DNA of 64,000 nt, taken from positions 248,001 to 312,000 of the forward strand of contig NZ_SAIQ01000004.1 in assembly GCF_004118155.1 (NCBI RefSeq), in the 5' to 3' direction. Below are positions 18,260-27,380 of this stretch, piece by piece (within the stretch, counting starts at the first letter, position 1; each line of letters begins with the position of its first letter). The stretch comes from Edaphocola flava (GTDB lineage Bacteria > Bacteroidota > Bacteroidia > Chitinophagales > Chitinophagaceae). The notes under the pieces are model-generated. The model ran no database searches. It was not told where the DNA came from and saw only the letters and a list, made by a program, of their open reading frames with translations. Made by a program: the position numbers and the translations under genes.

Positions 18260-19408
18260 ATGATAAAACTGGGACAGCGGCTCATAATAGCCACATTATT
18301 AGCCTGTATTGTATCTTCCTCATTTGCGCAGGAGGGACAGAGTTCATTTACATTTGCAACAGATCAGGACTTTCTTACTGGCGCCAGGAATGAAGATAGA
18401 AATTATACACAGGGAACCTCTTTTACCCTATCCGATCAGTCTCTATACAATACAGTGATCTATGCGCCATTCAGGGCATATAAACATTTCAGAAATAATA
18501 CCTTTAAAGGAAAGGCCCGAGAGTCAATGTCTTCTGTCTCTATTATAGGTACTGCCTTTACTCCCAGAGAGATCGACCGTACTGAACCAGTAGTTGGAGA
18601 CAGACCTTTTGCTTTTTTATTTGCAGTATCATTTAACCAGATGTATAGTATAGGATGCCCAAAGGATCATGGTTGGAGAGACTATGAGGCACTTACAATA
18701 AATGTTGGCATGCTAGGTACTAATCTGGGCTATGATTTTCAGTCATTCATCCATACATACATAGTGCCGGGTCGGCCGGCCGATCCCAAAGGGTGGAATA
18801 CACAGATATCAAAAGGAGGCAAATTTACTATGTTGGTAAATTATGAGCATATGAAATTTTTCTCCATTAAAACTCCCGAAGGATACCGATGGGGATGTGA
18901 TGGCGGATTCAATGTGGGTGGAAGCTTTGGTTATTATGACCGTCTGTATGGCGGCACTTACTTTCGGCTAGGATGGTTAAATACAAGACATGTTCCCGGT
19001 TGGTATACGATGGGTGCTAATAGTTTGTCTAATGGAAATAAAAAAGCAGACAATTGTAAGGATATAAATGAATCAAAATTCGACTCCGCGAAAAAACGAA
19101 CATATTGTGGCAAAGAAATCTTTGCCTTTGGCCGATTAACCTACACTCGTATGTTCCGGAATTCAATGTTGGTAGGGCAGAGATTTATCCATGACGATAT
19201 ATATACACTTGAACCGGAGTGGGTAAAAAAGGATCTGGTCGATATAGAATATGGCCTTGGAGTAGGATTTTACTGGTTGAAAAAGGGTAATGCCAAGTCT
19301 ATAAAGATCTTGTACAAAAACACGATACGCACTCCAGAGTTTAATTCCGGCATCTTTGCTGAACGAAAACATTATTTCGGTTCAGTAGCATTGCAATTTC
19401 CGTTATGA
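18260..19408 (+). CDS. LpxR-like lipid A deacylase (outer membrane)
   Basis: 382 aa with a signal peptide ending SSFAQ. The mature start has a DQDFL...DRNYTQG pattern, followed by TAFTPREI, GDRPFAF and PADPKGWNTQI. These correspond to the conserved N-terminal, TP, DRPYAG and PxxWxxQ blocks of the LpxR/DUF2219 family. The rest alternates as membrane beta-strands and ends in an aromatic strand. LpxR is an outer-membrane enzyme that removes the 3'-acyloxyacyl group of lipid A. The canonical DRPYAG is DRPFAF here, so activity is likely but not assured. Confidence 0.75.
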   Translation: MIKLGQRLIIATLLACIVSSSFAQEGQSSFTFATDQDFLTGARNEDRNYTQGTSFTLSDQSLYNTVIYAPFRAYKHFRNNTFKGKARESMSSVSIIGTAFTPREIDRTEPVVGDRPFAFLFAVSFNQMYSIGCPKDHGWRDYEALTINVGMLGTNLGYDFQSFIHTYIVPGRPADPKGWNTQISKGGKFTMLVNYEHMKFFSIKTPEGYRWGCDGGFNVGGSFGYYDRLYGGTYFRLGWLNTRHVPGWYTMGANSLSNGNKKADNCKDINESKFDSAKKRTYCGKEIFAFGRLTYTRMFRNSMLVGQRFIHDDIYTLEPEWVKKDLVDIEYGLGVGFYWLKKGNAKSIKILYKNTIRTPEFNSGIFAERKHYFGSVALQFPL

Positions 19409-19426
19409 GAACTCGTTTTACATAAA

Positions 19427-19460
19427 AGAAAGGCTCCCATACAATTACGGGAGCCTTTCT
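19427..19460. terminator. bidirectional terminator between convergent genes
   Basis: Perfect 12-bp stem AGAAAGGCTCCC/GGGAGCCTTTCT separating the lpxR-like gene and the convergent DinB gene. Confidence 0.9.
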
Positions 19461-19477
19461 ATTTATCAGATTGCTTA

Positions 19478-19987
19478 TTATTGAGCCATTTCCTGAGACA
19501 TCTCGTAGGTAGGACCGTACAGAGATGGCACTACATGACCGCTGGCACGCAGGTGAGCGATCATCTCGCCACGGTGATGGTATAAGTGATTGTATAAGAA
19601 ACCTCTTACAACCTGTACCTTAGGCATAGGTGGCATTATTGGATTACCACCGATATGCATGGTCCAGGTATTCATGTATTGCGATTCATCAGAATTTTCA
19701 ATAGCAGCTTGTGCCTTTGCAGCATTCTCTTCGAATTTTGCTAAAATGTTAGACGCCTTACTGATATCTCCTTTGTCGTACTGATAAGTCGACATATCAA
19801 AAGTGTCCTGGTTGAAGGTAACGTCGTACCAGTTGTATACTTCTGCAATGTGAGCGGCTAACTGACCTACAGACCACAGATGTGGTTGCGGGCGATACTC
19901 CAGTGCGGAATCAGGAATAGCAGTTAACAGTTTACGGGTGTTTTCCATTTCGTGCATGAATTCTCCCATTAATGCTTGCTTGATCAT
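19478..19987 (-). CDS. DinB-family metalloprotein
   Basis: 169 aa, four-helix DinB/DUF664-like fold. The putative metal histidines are in QLAAHIAEV (near residue 46) and YNHLYHHRGEM (near 135-140). DinB-like proteins of Bacteroidota are cytoplasmic and include thiol transferases and many of unknown role. It is monocistronic and converges on the lpxR-like gene. Confidence 0.85.
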   Translation of the reverse strand: MIKQALMGEFMHEMENTRKLLTAIPDSALEYRPQPHLWSVGQLAAHIAEVYNWYDVTFNQDTFDMSTYQYDKGDISKASNILAKFEENAAKAQAAIENSDESQYMNTWTMHIGGNPIMPPMPKVQVVRGFLYNHLYHHRGEMIAHLRASGHVVPSLYGPTYEMSQEMAQ

Positions 19988-20330
19988 AGCTGATGATTTT
20001 TTGAATGTTAGAGGATTAAAAATTGATACGTAAATGTAATCAATGGATATTGATTTGACAACAATGAAATGTTAACAATGCGTGTTATTTAATCAAACCT
20101 GGTTTCGCCTGAAGACCGGTTCAGGTAAGGGTTTTCATTCTATTCTGTGCTAACTTGTTGATTATAAATTGCATATAACTTATGGCTCAAATTCGCCTGT
20201 TTAAAATGTTCGACTTTAAAGTTAAGGATGGAGGTATCTTTAGAAATATACTATTTCACAAATTATCTCCCTATTAAAGCATAGCCAGCTCTAATGTGTT
20301 TAGTATATTGCAGGAAAGAGACCACGTCGT
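19988..20330. other. intergenic, no gene seen
   Basis: A+T-rich spacer between divergent genes 19478 and 20331. It must hold both promoters, but I find no full TTTG-N19-TAnnTTTG match and no structure or repeat. Confidence 0.6.
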
Positions 20331-20738
20331 ATGATCAGACTGCTATTTTGGATAACTATTTTCTGCTGCATAATACCTGCTACAGCGCAGGAGTCTATGC
20401 AGGAGCATGCATATCATCAATCATTAAAACACCTGAAAGGAACCTGGTATTTGTATTTACCCGATCCGCATAATCATCTGGATAGCATTGTCGCTTTTCG
20501 TAAATTCAAAGGTTCGATGCAGTATGTCGGATCTGTAGAGTTTGTAGATAGTACATCATTGATCTTTAAAAAGTTCTATAAGTGTACTACCGGAGTTGAT
20601 TTGAAAAAAGAGTATGCGCCAAGGTCTTGGCAACTGAGCAGGGATCGATTGTGGACCTTTGACCGGTATTCGATGAAAATAGAATTGATATACAATGATA
20701 CTATGATCCTGAAAGCCTTAAAACCACAGAAGAAATAA
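20331..20738 (+). CDS. small secreted protein of unknown function
   Basis: 135 aa with a signal peptide (MIRLLFWITIFCCIIPATAQ). The mature domain (LKGTWYLYLPD...WQLSRDRLWTFDRY) resembles small lipocalin-like/DUF beta-barrel proteins in pattern only. It is followed 4 nt later by a broken secreted-protein gene and then by a two-TM protein; the three may have formed an operon. Confidence 0.7.
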   Translation: MIRLLFWITIFCCIIPATAQESMQEHAYHQSLKHLKGTWYLYLPDPHNHLDSIVAFRKFKGSMQYVGSVEFVDSTSLIFKKFYKCTTGVDLKKEYAPRSWQLSRDRLWTFDRYSMKIELIYNDTMILKALKPQKK

Positions 20739-20742
20739 CAGA

Positions 20743-20916
20743 ATGAAAATAATTATTTGTGTGCTGTAATGCATACTATTTACCATAACTGGATATACAC
20801 AGTTAGTAATTGATTTTAATAAACCGCCTTGGAAAACCGGATGTAATTCATTGGCTTCACAAGACAGAGTCTATTCAGAAACACCTGGAATTCTATTGGC
20901 GTACCACAATAGTTAA
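20743..20916 (+). pseudogene. broken small secreted-protein gene
   Basis: A start (MKIIICVL) is followed by an in-frame TAA at 20767-20769. The same frame then continues CILFTITGYTQ, which completes a plausible signal peptide, and runs on to TAA at 20914-20916. Without the stop it would be a 57-aa secreted peptide. It begins 4 nt after the previous stop. No homologue is recognised, so chance continuation of the frame cannot be fully excluded. Confidence 0.5.
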
Positions 20917-20962
20917 GATAAAAAAATATGCAGAACAGCTTCAAAATATTTAAACAGCGCTT

Positions 20963-21526
20963 ATGAAATCCAGGATATTTTGGATATGTGTAATTGCATT
21001 ATTACTCTTTGTGGGTTATGGTTTACTGCCCGTCATGATTCCAGATAATAAACAGGATTATGATACCCCCAATACTTTATTGATTAAAGATCAGGAGTGC
21101 GGCTGTCCCTCTCCTAACTCCCGTTTGCTGAAAGGTAAACTGGTGGCTTCAGACAGTATTCGATCGAAATATCCAGGTCTTTTACTGGACGTCGGTGAAG
21201 TTGAATTGGAAAATTTTCCACCATATAAACGACCTATAGTTAATGGCGACTTTATTCTTTTTAATCAGTTTAAAGTCAAAGGATACATTTCCGGTGTAGA
21301 TACCCTCTCCTGTGACCCTGAGGGCTGCATACTTATTCCTCGGTTTACGGTACAAAGCTGGTCCATGACCACATATTACTCAAAATTCTGGCTTTTCCCC
21401 CGGTGGCTCGCCATGTTGTATGCTATCTGCTTGCTGCTAGTACTGCCAGGATTGATCATCTATACGCTATATCAGGTATGGGAACGGTATATATATCCGT
21501 ATCTCTGGCCCGGTAACAAGTCTTAA
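20963..21526 (+). CDS. inner-membrane protein with two TM segments
   Basis: 187 aa. TM1 is at about 6-25, a ~110-residue extracytoplasmic domain follows with Cys residues (QECGCPSP, SCDPEGC), and TM2 is at about 150-172, with a short aromatic, basic C-terminus. The paired cysteines suggest disulfides or metal binding in the periplasm. It shares its direction with 20331. No family is recognised. Confidence 0.7.
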   Translation: MKSRIFWICVIALLLFVGYGLLPVMIPDNKQDYDTPNTLLIKDQECGCPSPNSRLLKGKLVASDSIRSKYPGLLLDVGEVELENFPPYKRPIVNGDFILFNQFKVKGYISGVDTLSCDPEGCILIPRFTVQSWSMTTYYSKFWLFPRWLAMLYAICLLLVLPGLIIYTLYQVWERYIYPYLWPGNKS

Positions 21527-21572
21527 TTGTATTTATACAATATTTCGTAAATTGTAGCATAACTGCTGATCT

Positions 21573-22238
21573 ATGCACATTAAAGAAATCGACCTTTACA
21601 CCGCAGATCTTGAGGGAACGATCCGGTTTTATTCAGGCAGCATTGGCCTGGAAACGCTTTCCCTGCAAGAGGATAGGGTAGCCTTCAAAGCCGGAGATAC
21701 CGTGCTTACCTTTATTAAATCCGAAGCAGAACATATCTATCATTTTGCTTTCGATATTCCAAACAATAAAATGCTGGAAGCGGTACAGTGGCTGGCCTTA
21801 CGTGCCGAACGCATTGCTAATCATGAGGGCAATTACCTCACCGTATTTGACAACTGGAATGCCCAGTCTGTCTACTTTTACGACAACAATTCTAATATAG
21901 TAGAGTTTATTACCCGTTTTGATCAGGTCATTAATAGTGACGAACCCTTTTCGGCTGCGCTGATCACATCTGTAAGTGAGATCGGTTTGGTGGCAGAGAA
22001 TCCTATCGATTTCGGTGAGCAGCTGGCCGCGCAGTATCCTGTATCATTTTACCATAAAGGACCCAGGCGGGAAGATTTTGCCGCACTGGGCGATGAGTCG
22101 GGGCTGTTTATCATTTCCGGGCAATCGAGGCATTGGTATCCTACGGAGACCACTGCTCATGCAGAACCCTTATCGGTCACATTTGCTGATGACCAAACTT
22201 CATCGGTATACAAAATGCAATTTGGTGAGGTGCAGTAA
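21573..22238 (+). CDS. VOC-family (glyoxalase/dioxygenase fold) protein
   Basis: 221 aa. The N-terminal half is a VOC module (KEIDLYTADLEGTIRFYSGSIGLE...YFYDNNSNIVEFI). The second half (SEIGLVAENPIDFGEQLAAQ) looks like a degenerate second module. VOC proteins bind divalent metals and act as lyases, dioxygenases or resistance proteins. His59-like and Glu111-like positions are possible ligands (family inference). It is a single gene with a short 46-nt gap to the upstream membrane-protein gene. Confidence 0.8.
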   Translation: MHIKEIDLYTADLEGTIRFYSGSIGLETLSLQEDRVAFKAGDTVLTFIKSEAEHIYHFAFDIPNNKMLEAVQWLALRAERIANHEGNYLTVFDNWNAQSVYFYDNNSNIVEFITRFDQVINSDEPFSAALITSVSEIGLVAENPIDFGEQLAAQYPVSFYHKGPRREDFAALGDESGLFIISGQSRHWYPTETTAHAEPLSVTFADDQTSSVYKMQFGEVQ

Positions 22239-22370
22239 CTTATAAAATGATTGCTCAAATAAGCCATTTTCTTCACATTTAATTAATTTGTTAAGTACCT
22301 GGCCAGTTCATTACTTAACCTTCATTCATCTTACTTTTAGCGAAATTGACCTAAACTAAAACAGTAAACT

Positions 22371-22775
22371 ATGAATAGAATGAAGATTATAACAGTAGCT
22401 CTTTGTGTGCTGCTATTAAGTTCCTGCGATGATACAGAAGCAGAGGTAATAGATGCAACTGAAGTATTTACTGAACCTAAACCAGATGTGAAGCCCGAAT
22501 TGCTGGTTGGAGATTGGGTGGAGCCGAATCCTATTGATGCAGATGAGTTGCAGGGAATTGAACTGCTCAAAGATGGCAAAGCCAGATCCATTAATATGGA
22601 GACCACACAATACAGCAAATGGTATATAACCGAGGGCAAGCTGGCATTGATCGCAAAGAGCATCGGTATTCATACCAGCAGTATTGATACAACGGTCTAT
22701 ACTATAGAACGCTTAACGGATAAAGAACTGGTCCTAAAAGACCGTGATCTGACGATCAGTTATACAAAACAATAA
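22371..22775 (+). CDS. lipocalin-like lipoprotein
   Basis: 134 aa. The lipobox LLLSSC puts the lipid at Cys21. The mature part after a short acidic linker matches the small lipocalin-like family of Bacteroidota: GDWVEPNP, QGIELLKDGKARSINM, then repeated short strands to the C-terminus. It probably lies in the periplasm or outer membrane leaflet and binds a small lipophilic ligand (family inference). The terminator stem overlaps its stop codon. Confidence 0.8.
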   Translation: MNRMKIITVALCVLLLSSCDDTEAEVIDATEVFTEPKPDVKPELLVGDWVEPNPIDADELQGIELLKDGKARSINMETTQYSKWYITEGKLALIAKSIGIHTSSIDTTVYTIERLTDKELVLKDRDLTISYTKQ

Positions 22776-22800
22776 GGGGCTAATACCCCTTATTGTTTTG
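22765..22800. terminator. bidirectional terminator overlapping a stop codon
   Basis: Perfect 15-bp stem CAAAACAATAAGGGG/CCCCTTATTGTTTTG. The upstream arm contains the TAA (22773-22775) of the lipoprotein gene. It serves the convergent gene at 22811 as well. Confidence 0.9.
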
Positions 22801-22810
22801 TATGGATCTT

Positions 22811-23359
22811 TTAGTCCACTAATATGATCGGTTCTGCCAGATACAGGTTCATTGCCGGTTCTGATGGAAATAGGGGCGCCTGATTCATAATATCCTCCAT
22901 TTTAGCGATAAACGTTTTTACCTCAGGAGTATACTCATTAGAGTACAATTGCAGATCATCTTTTGAGGGGAAGAAGTATACTTCGTAATATACGACCTTG
23001 CCCGCCTCATTCACCACACAATTGCTGAAATGAACCCTCACGTCTTTATTATTGAATTTCAATGCAGGCATTTTGGCCTTAGCGATTGATTTCTTCAGGT
23101 ACTTCTCCAGTGTCTTTAGTGTCTTAGGCGGGAAAGTACTGCTCACGGCTTGCCCGTTCAGGCGCAACAGGTGCCCGCGGTTCTGCACTGTAATCACCGT
23201 ATCTTTTTGGGTATATTGACTCACCGTCTTTACTTTATCAAATACCATTTCCCATTCAAATTCATTGCCTTTGATCTTTGTAGTGCGGGTTGTAGGCCTT
23301 TGTGCCAGGGCACTTATGCTCAGTGAGGTAAATGCGAGGAAGTATAAAAATCGCTTCAT
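22811..23359 (-). CDS. secreted protein of unknown function
   Basis: 182 aa with a signal peptide (MKRFLYFLAFTSLSISALAQ). The mature protein is a mixed alpha/beta domain with a VHFSNCVVNEAGKVVYYEV stretch reminiscent of TonB-C/energy-transducer-like strands, but with no TonB box or TM helix. Function is not recognised. It is a single gene convergent with the lipocalin-like gene. Confidence 0.7.
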   Translation of the reverse strand: MKRFLYFLAFTSLSISALAQRPTTRTTKIKGNEFEWEMVFDKVKTVSQYTQKDTVITVQNRGHLLRLNGQAVSSTFPPKTLKTLEKYLKKSIAKAKMPALKFNNKDVRVHFSNCVVNEAGKVVYYEVYFFPSKDDLQLYSNEYTPEVKTFIAKMEDIMNQAPLFPSEPAMNLYLAEPIILVD

Positions 23360-23518
23360 TGTATGCTTATATAGTTGTCAGACAAAGAAAATAAATTTCC
23401 TGTAGAATACATAGTGCTGCAGAAATAATGACTGTGCTTCACATAAGACAATATTTTGCCTTTATTTCATTGCCTTTGTTACAGAAATGCTGTTTATTTG
23501 AGGCTTGAAAACGATCGT

Positions 23519-24775
23519 ATGGAATTTGATTTTTATAAAAAATACCAGACCCTTAGCGATGCAGAACTGATGCATATCTGCCATAATCCTACCAAATACC
23601 AGCCACGGGCGGTAGAAGATGCCCGCAGGGTATTGGAAGAGCGCAATGTAGATATAGCAGGTTATGTAGCGGAGGAGATTCCCAATGCAGCAGCCCCAAA
23701 GAAGCCATCGGCCATTGTAGAGAAGATTGGTCGCATATTTGAAGAGACGGCTGTACCAAAAGATACCTGGGATTTTGATAAAGAAGGCAGTCTACAGGAA
23801 CACCCCAAGGCCCCGGTAATGGTCACCCGATGGCATTGGGCAATATTTGCCATAATGATACTGTCTGCAATCAGGAATACCTACTTTACTCTGCGCCTGC
23901 TAGTATCTTATATAATGTATCCCGATTCGGTGTATAACAATTATACAGTGCTCTTCTTTTGGGTATTGTTGAGTGCATTGGAGATCGCCATTGTCTGCGG
24001 ATTGTACAAAAGAACCGGCTGGTCCTGGAGCCTTCTGGTAGGTTATCTTGTAGTCAATTTAGGCGTAAGGCTGATAGGCTTGTATGACATCTTTATGGAT
24101 CCCTATACCAATGGTATTGCAGATTACTGGCAAGGAGCAAATACGATATACCTGTTGCTTACTATAGCATTGCTGCTCCTGTTTTTCAAGCCTTTTATGC
24201 AGGTATTAACCGAGAGGGGAGTAACCATACCGGAAACTGTTCCGGAAGCAAAGCTGTCCGGTAAGGATAACGACCTGATTGGTAATCCGTACAACAAACT
24301 CAGTTGGGATTTTGATGCGGAAGAGGGTGTGCTCACTGCCGGTCCGGAGATCGATCATAAGGCCCTGCAATGGCATCAGTACTTGTGTGTATCACTCATT
24401 GTACTGACTGCTATACTGGTTATCCTGAAACAGGCTCCGGGTCTGATTATGTACGGCCTCTGCATTTATGCCTTATATAAATTCAAGTCCTGGGGCTGGT
24501 ACCTATTACAGTACTTTGCCATCAGTAATATTGTAGCGGTTATTATTGAGGTATATTCGATCATTAGTATTGGCGCCTTAGACTATTTCGCAGATCTCAT
24601 GACCTTATTCAGGATCGGAACAGCGATATATTTTGGCTGTGTTCTGGTAGTAATACACAAAGACCGAATACTGAACCTGTTCAACATCTCGCACCGGAAT
24701 CGCAGAAATGCGGTTATCTCTGTATTTGCCATCATTGCCGTCATCAGAGTGCTCTTTTATTTACGCTATAATTAA
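23519..24775 (+). CDS. multi-pass membrane protein with N-terminal cytoplasmic domain
   Basis: 418 aa from the ATG at 23519 (MEFDFYKKYQTLSDAEL); upstream in-frame codons from 23456 are less protein-like. Residues ~1-75 are a soluble helical region (YQTLSDAELMHICHNPTKY). About eight hydrophobic segments follow in two blocks of four, separated by a charged loop (~245-280). The repeated motif TWDFDKEGSL / SWDFDAEEGVL before each block shows an internal duplication. No transporter family is recognised. Confidence 0.75.
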   Translation: MEFDFYKKYQTLSDAELMHICHNPTKYQPRAVEDARRVLEERNVDIAGYVAEEIPNAAAPKKPSAIVEKIGRIFEETAVPKDTWDFDKEGSLQEHPKAPVMVTRWHWAIFAIMILSAIRNTYFTLRLLVSYIMYPDSVYNNYTVLFFWVLLSALEIAIVCGLYKRTGWSWSLLVGYLVVNLGVRLIGLYDIFMDPYTNGIADYWQGANTIYLLLTIALLLLFFKPFMQVLTERGVTIPETVPEAKLSGKDNDLIGNPYNKLSWDFDAEEGVLTAGPEIDHKALQWHQYLCVSLIVLTAILVILKQAPGLIMYGLCIYALYKFKSWGWYLLQYFAISNIVAVIIEVYSIISIGALDYFADLMTLFRIGTAIYFGCVLVVIHKDRILNLFNISHRNRRNAVISVFAIIAVIRVLFYLRYN

Positions 24776-24794
24776 AAATAATGCCGGAATGCTG

Positions 24795-24802
24795 TACATT
24801 TG
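24795..24802 (+). promoter_or_regulatory. Bacteroidota -7 promoter box
   Basis: TACATTTG, exact TAnnTTTG, 20 nt upstream of the ATG at 24823. It would place the transcript start near 24809 and supports the shorter start of the asparaginase-like gene. Confidence 0.5.
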
Positions 24803-24822
24803 CAGCAAATTTCCACACTACA

Positions 24823-25311
24823 ATGGCAATCAGAATATTAGTTACCGGCGGTACTTTTGATAAAGAGTACGATATGATCAATGGCAAACTGGACTTTGAG
24901 GAAACTCACGTTCCGGAAATGCTGCAATTAGGGCGTTGCACGATAGATACCGAAGTGCGTACCCTGATGATGGTCGACAGCCTGGAAATGACCGATACTG
25001 ATCGCGAAGTGATCCTGCATAATTGCCGTAAAGCCGACGAAGACCGTATCCTTATCACACATGGTACCGATACAATGGCCGAAACCGCTGCATACATCGC
25101 TAACGCAGGACTGGAAAAAACAATAGTGATTACAGGTGCAATGATCCCATACAAGTTCGGTAGTTCTGATGGGTTCTTTAACCTGGGCGCCGCACTGGCT
25201 TTCCTGCAGACGCTGCCACATGGTGTATATGTAGCCATGAACGGCCGCTATTATGCATGGGACAATGTGCGTAAAAATAAGAAAACCGGTTTCTTTGAAA
25301 CCCTAAAATAA
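24823..25311 (+). CDS. stand-alone asparaginase N-terminal domain protein
   Basis: 162 aa from the ATG at 24823; 24781 is an alternative but lies in the promoter. The type I/II asparaginase nucleophile motif TGGTFDKEY (Thr11) and the second catalytic block ITHGTDTMAET (80-83 HGTD) are both present. The usual C-terminal ~170-residue domain is absent. Such one-domain proteins occur in Bacteroidota; hydrolysis of asparagine or a related amide is possible but unproven. A TTG-start YkgJ gene follows after 8 nt. Confidence 0.8.
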   Translation: MAIRILVTGGTFDKEYDMINGKLDFEETHVPEMLQLGRCTIDTEVRTLMMVDSLEMTDTDREVILHNCRKADEDRILITHGTDTMAETAAYIANAGLEKTIVITGAMIPYKFGSSDGFFNLGAALAFLQTLPHGVYVAMNGRYYAWDNVRKNKKTGFFETLK

Positions 25312-25319
25312 ACGGTGTT

Positions 25320-25790
25320 TTGGATATTGTGCATTACGAAAAGCTGGCTAAAGAGCACCAGGGCCAGTACAGAAATTTTTTAAAAAAGGCCAACAAGAAT
25401 AAAGTGTTGGCCTTATTGCCAGATCTGCATGATGAGGCATTCCAAAATGTAGATTGCCTGTCTTGTGCCAACTGCTGCAAAAATTATTCTCCACGGTTTA
25501 AGATGCCGGATATCAAGCGTATTGCCAGGCATTTGCGCATGAAAGAAGCAGCTTTTGTAGATACCTATCTGAAACTGGACAGCGATGGCGATTATGTAGT
25601 CCGGTCCAGCCCTTGCCCTTTCCTGGGGTCTGATAACTACTGCAGTATTTATGAGGAGCGCCCCAGAGACTGCGCCCGTTTTCCGTATACCAATGAAGAT
25701 GTGTTGCTGAAGCAACCCAATCTTACCCTCAAGAACACTACCGTATGCCCAGCCATGTACTATGTCATGGAGCGCCTGATCAGTATGTAA
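25320..25790 (+). CDS. YkgJ-family cysteine-cluster protein
   Basis: 156 aa with a TTG start at 25320; a GTG at 25329 is the alternative and no ATG is available. The cysteine pattern CLSCANCCKNYSP, CPFL, CSIYEERPRDC and a final VCPAM is the YkgJ/UPF0153 zinc- or iron-binding signature. The protein is cytoplasmic with unknown biochemical role. It is 8 nt behind the asparaginase-like gene, so the non-ATG start is probably served by translational coupling. Confidence 0.85.
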   Translation: MDIVHYEKLAKEHQGQYRNFLKKANKNKVLALLPDLHDEAFQNVDCLSCANCCKNYSPRFKMPDIKRIARHLRMKEAAFVDTYLKLDSDGDYVVRSSPCPFLGSDNYCSIYEERPRDCARFPYTNEDVLLKQPNLTLKNTTVCPAMYYVMERLISM

Positions 25791-25937
25791 TTTTTTCATT
25801 TGAAGGTAATGTTCATACTGTATTATGAAACAATACTTTATGTCTTGTTGGTCATATTTTCATACCCATCTTTCTGTAAATAATAATATGTCCTTTGCAT
25901 TAAAATATGTACTTTTCAGTCATAAAATCAATGCATT

Positions 25938-26810
25938 ATGGGCACACCTATTATTATGGTCGAGACATTCCAGGTACCTTTAGAACAGGTATGGAAGGCC
26001 ATTACTGACAAAGACGCAATGAAAGAATGGTATTTTGACATTGCAGATTTAAGCCTTACCGAAGGCGATACATTCAACTTTTACGAAGGACCATCCAAGA
26101 TATACCATCATCAGTGTAAGGTGCTGGAAGTAGTACCCCATAAGCGTTTTAAGCATACATGGACACATCCGAGCCACTCCAGGGGCACTTCCGTACTGAC
26201 CTGGGACCTGGATGAGCTTGATGGGGAGACAAGGCTTACCCTTACACATGAGGATACCGAAAACTTTTCCGATGCCGGATCCGATTTTTCCAAAGAGAAC
26301 TTTGAAGTAGGCTGGCACGGAATTATCCGCATCAACCTGCGCAATTATTTATACCATATCGAACGCACCCCATTTACCATCGAGATCAATGCCCCGGCAG
26401 AGAAAGTATGGAAGGTGATGTGGGACCATGACACTTATACGCAGTGGACCACTCCGTTCTGTAAAGGTTTATATTATGAGGGAGTGCTGGAGGCCAATGA
26501 GATTGTTCATTTCCTGGCTCCTGATGGCTCCGGTATGTACAGCCAGGTATTTTATGTAAAACCATATGAGAAGATCATTTTCAGCCACATTGGTAGCATA
26601 AAAGAGGGTGTGGAAATACCTGTAGATGAGGCCGGACGCCACTGGACCGGTAGCCTGGAGATGTATACCCTTACAGAGAAAGACGGGATTACAACCCTGC
26701 TCGCAGAAGTAGACATAGATCAGAAGCATAAGGATTATATGCTGTCAACCTTTCCAAAAGCACTGGAAGAGATCAAGCGCTTATCTACCGATGCAGAGAC
26801 CATTATCTAA
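25938..26810 (+). CDS. tandem SRPBCC (AHSA1-like) protein
   Basis: 290 aa made of two START/AHSA1 modules in one chain. Module 1 spans residues ~5-140 (VPLEQVWKAITDKDAMKEWYF, ending at FEVGWHGI) and module 2 spans ~145-285 (FTIEINAPAEKVWKVMWDHDTY ... ALEEIKRL), the latter shortened as two parts here. Each normally forms a hydrophobic ligand pocket. Fused pairs are known but less common than single-domain forms. Ligand unknown. It stands alone. Confidence 0.85.
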   Translation: MGTPIIMVETFQVPLEQVWKAITDKDAMKEWYFDIADLSLTEGDTFNFYEGPSKIYHHQCKVLEVVPHKRFKHTWTHPSHSRGTSVLTWDLDELDGETRLTLTHEDTENFSDAGSDFSKENFEVGWHGIIRINLRNYLYHIERTPFTIEINAPAEKVWKVMWDHDTYTQWTTPFCKGLYYEGVLEANEIVHFLAPDGSGMYSQVFYVKPYEKIIFSHIGSIKEGVEIPVDEAGRHWTGSLEMYTLTEKDGITTLLAEVDIDQKHKDYMLSTFPKALEEIKRLSTDAETII

Positions 26811-27044
26811 TACTAGCTGGGTATAATATACCTAATCGAAACCTTATAAAACGGCACTTCTGGTGCCCCTAAGAAAATATAAAAATCAGACTGTCCAGAA
26901 TACTGTTCTGATCCCGGACCGCCTGTATAAATATGACGGTGTAGTGACAAATTCCTTTTTATATAAGTATTTGTTCCCGAATTGGCAATTCACTTTCTAT
27001 TGATTTTCAGAATTTTACATAAAAGTTACAAATTCAGAAATATT

Positions 27045-27380
27045 ATGGAAAACAATAGAAACTTTGTTGCGATTAACTACATTGACTGTGAAGCAGAGTA
27101 CAAAGAAAGATTTGAAAGCCTGTTTGCCTCCCGTGCACATGCCATCGATACCATGACCGGATTTATCGATATGCAGGTATTGAAACCACAAACCGATGAT
27201 GGTAAATACCTGATCGTGAGCTTCTGGGATACTGAAGAGGCCTTCAAAGACTGGACCAAATCTCCGCAGTTTATCGAAGGACACAAAAGAGGATTTGAAG
27301 ATATTGCTATTGCGAAAAAAGAAGGCAAAACACCTCCTATGAAATCTGATTTCAAAACATACAAAGTCATCAGCAGATAA
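27045..27380 (+). CDS. IsdG-like heme-degrading/ABM-fold monooxygenase
   Basis: 111 aa from the ATG at 27045; the longer frame from 26982 is hydrophobic junk upstream. It has a ferredoxin-like ABM fold. The residues of the IsdG triad are in place: Asn11 (AINYID), Trp70 and His80 (FKDWTKSPQFIEGHKRG), with the same Trp-His spacing of ten as in IsdG. The family opens heme to release iron. A 50-aa membrane peptide overlaps the stop codon (TAATG), a tight operon. Confidence 0.8.
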   Translation: MENNRNFVAINYIDCEAEYKERFESLFASRAHAIDTMTGFIDMQVLKPQTDDGKYLIVSFWDTEEAFKDWTKSPQFIEGHKRGFEDIAIAKKEGKTPPMKSDFKTYKVISR

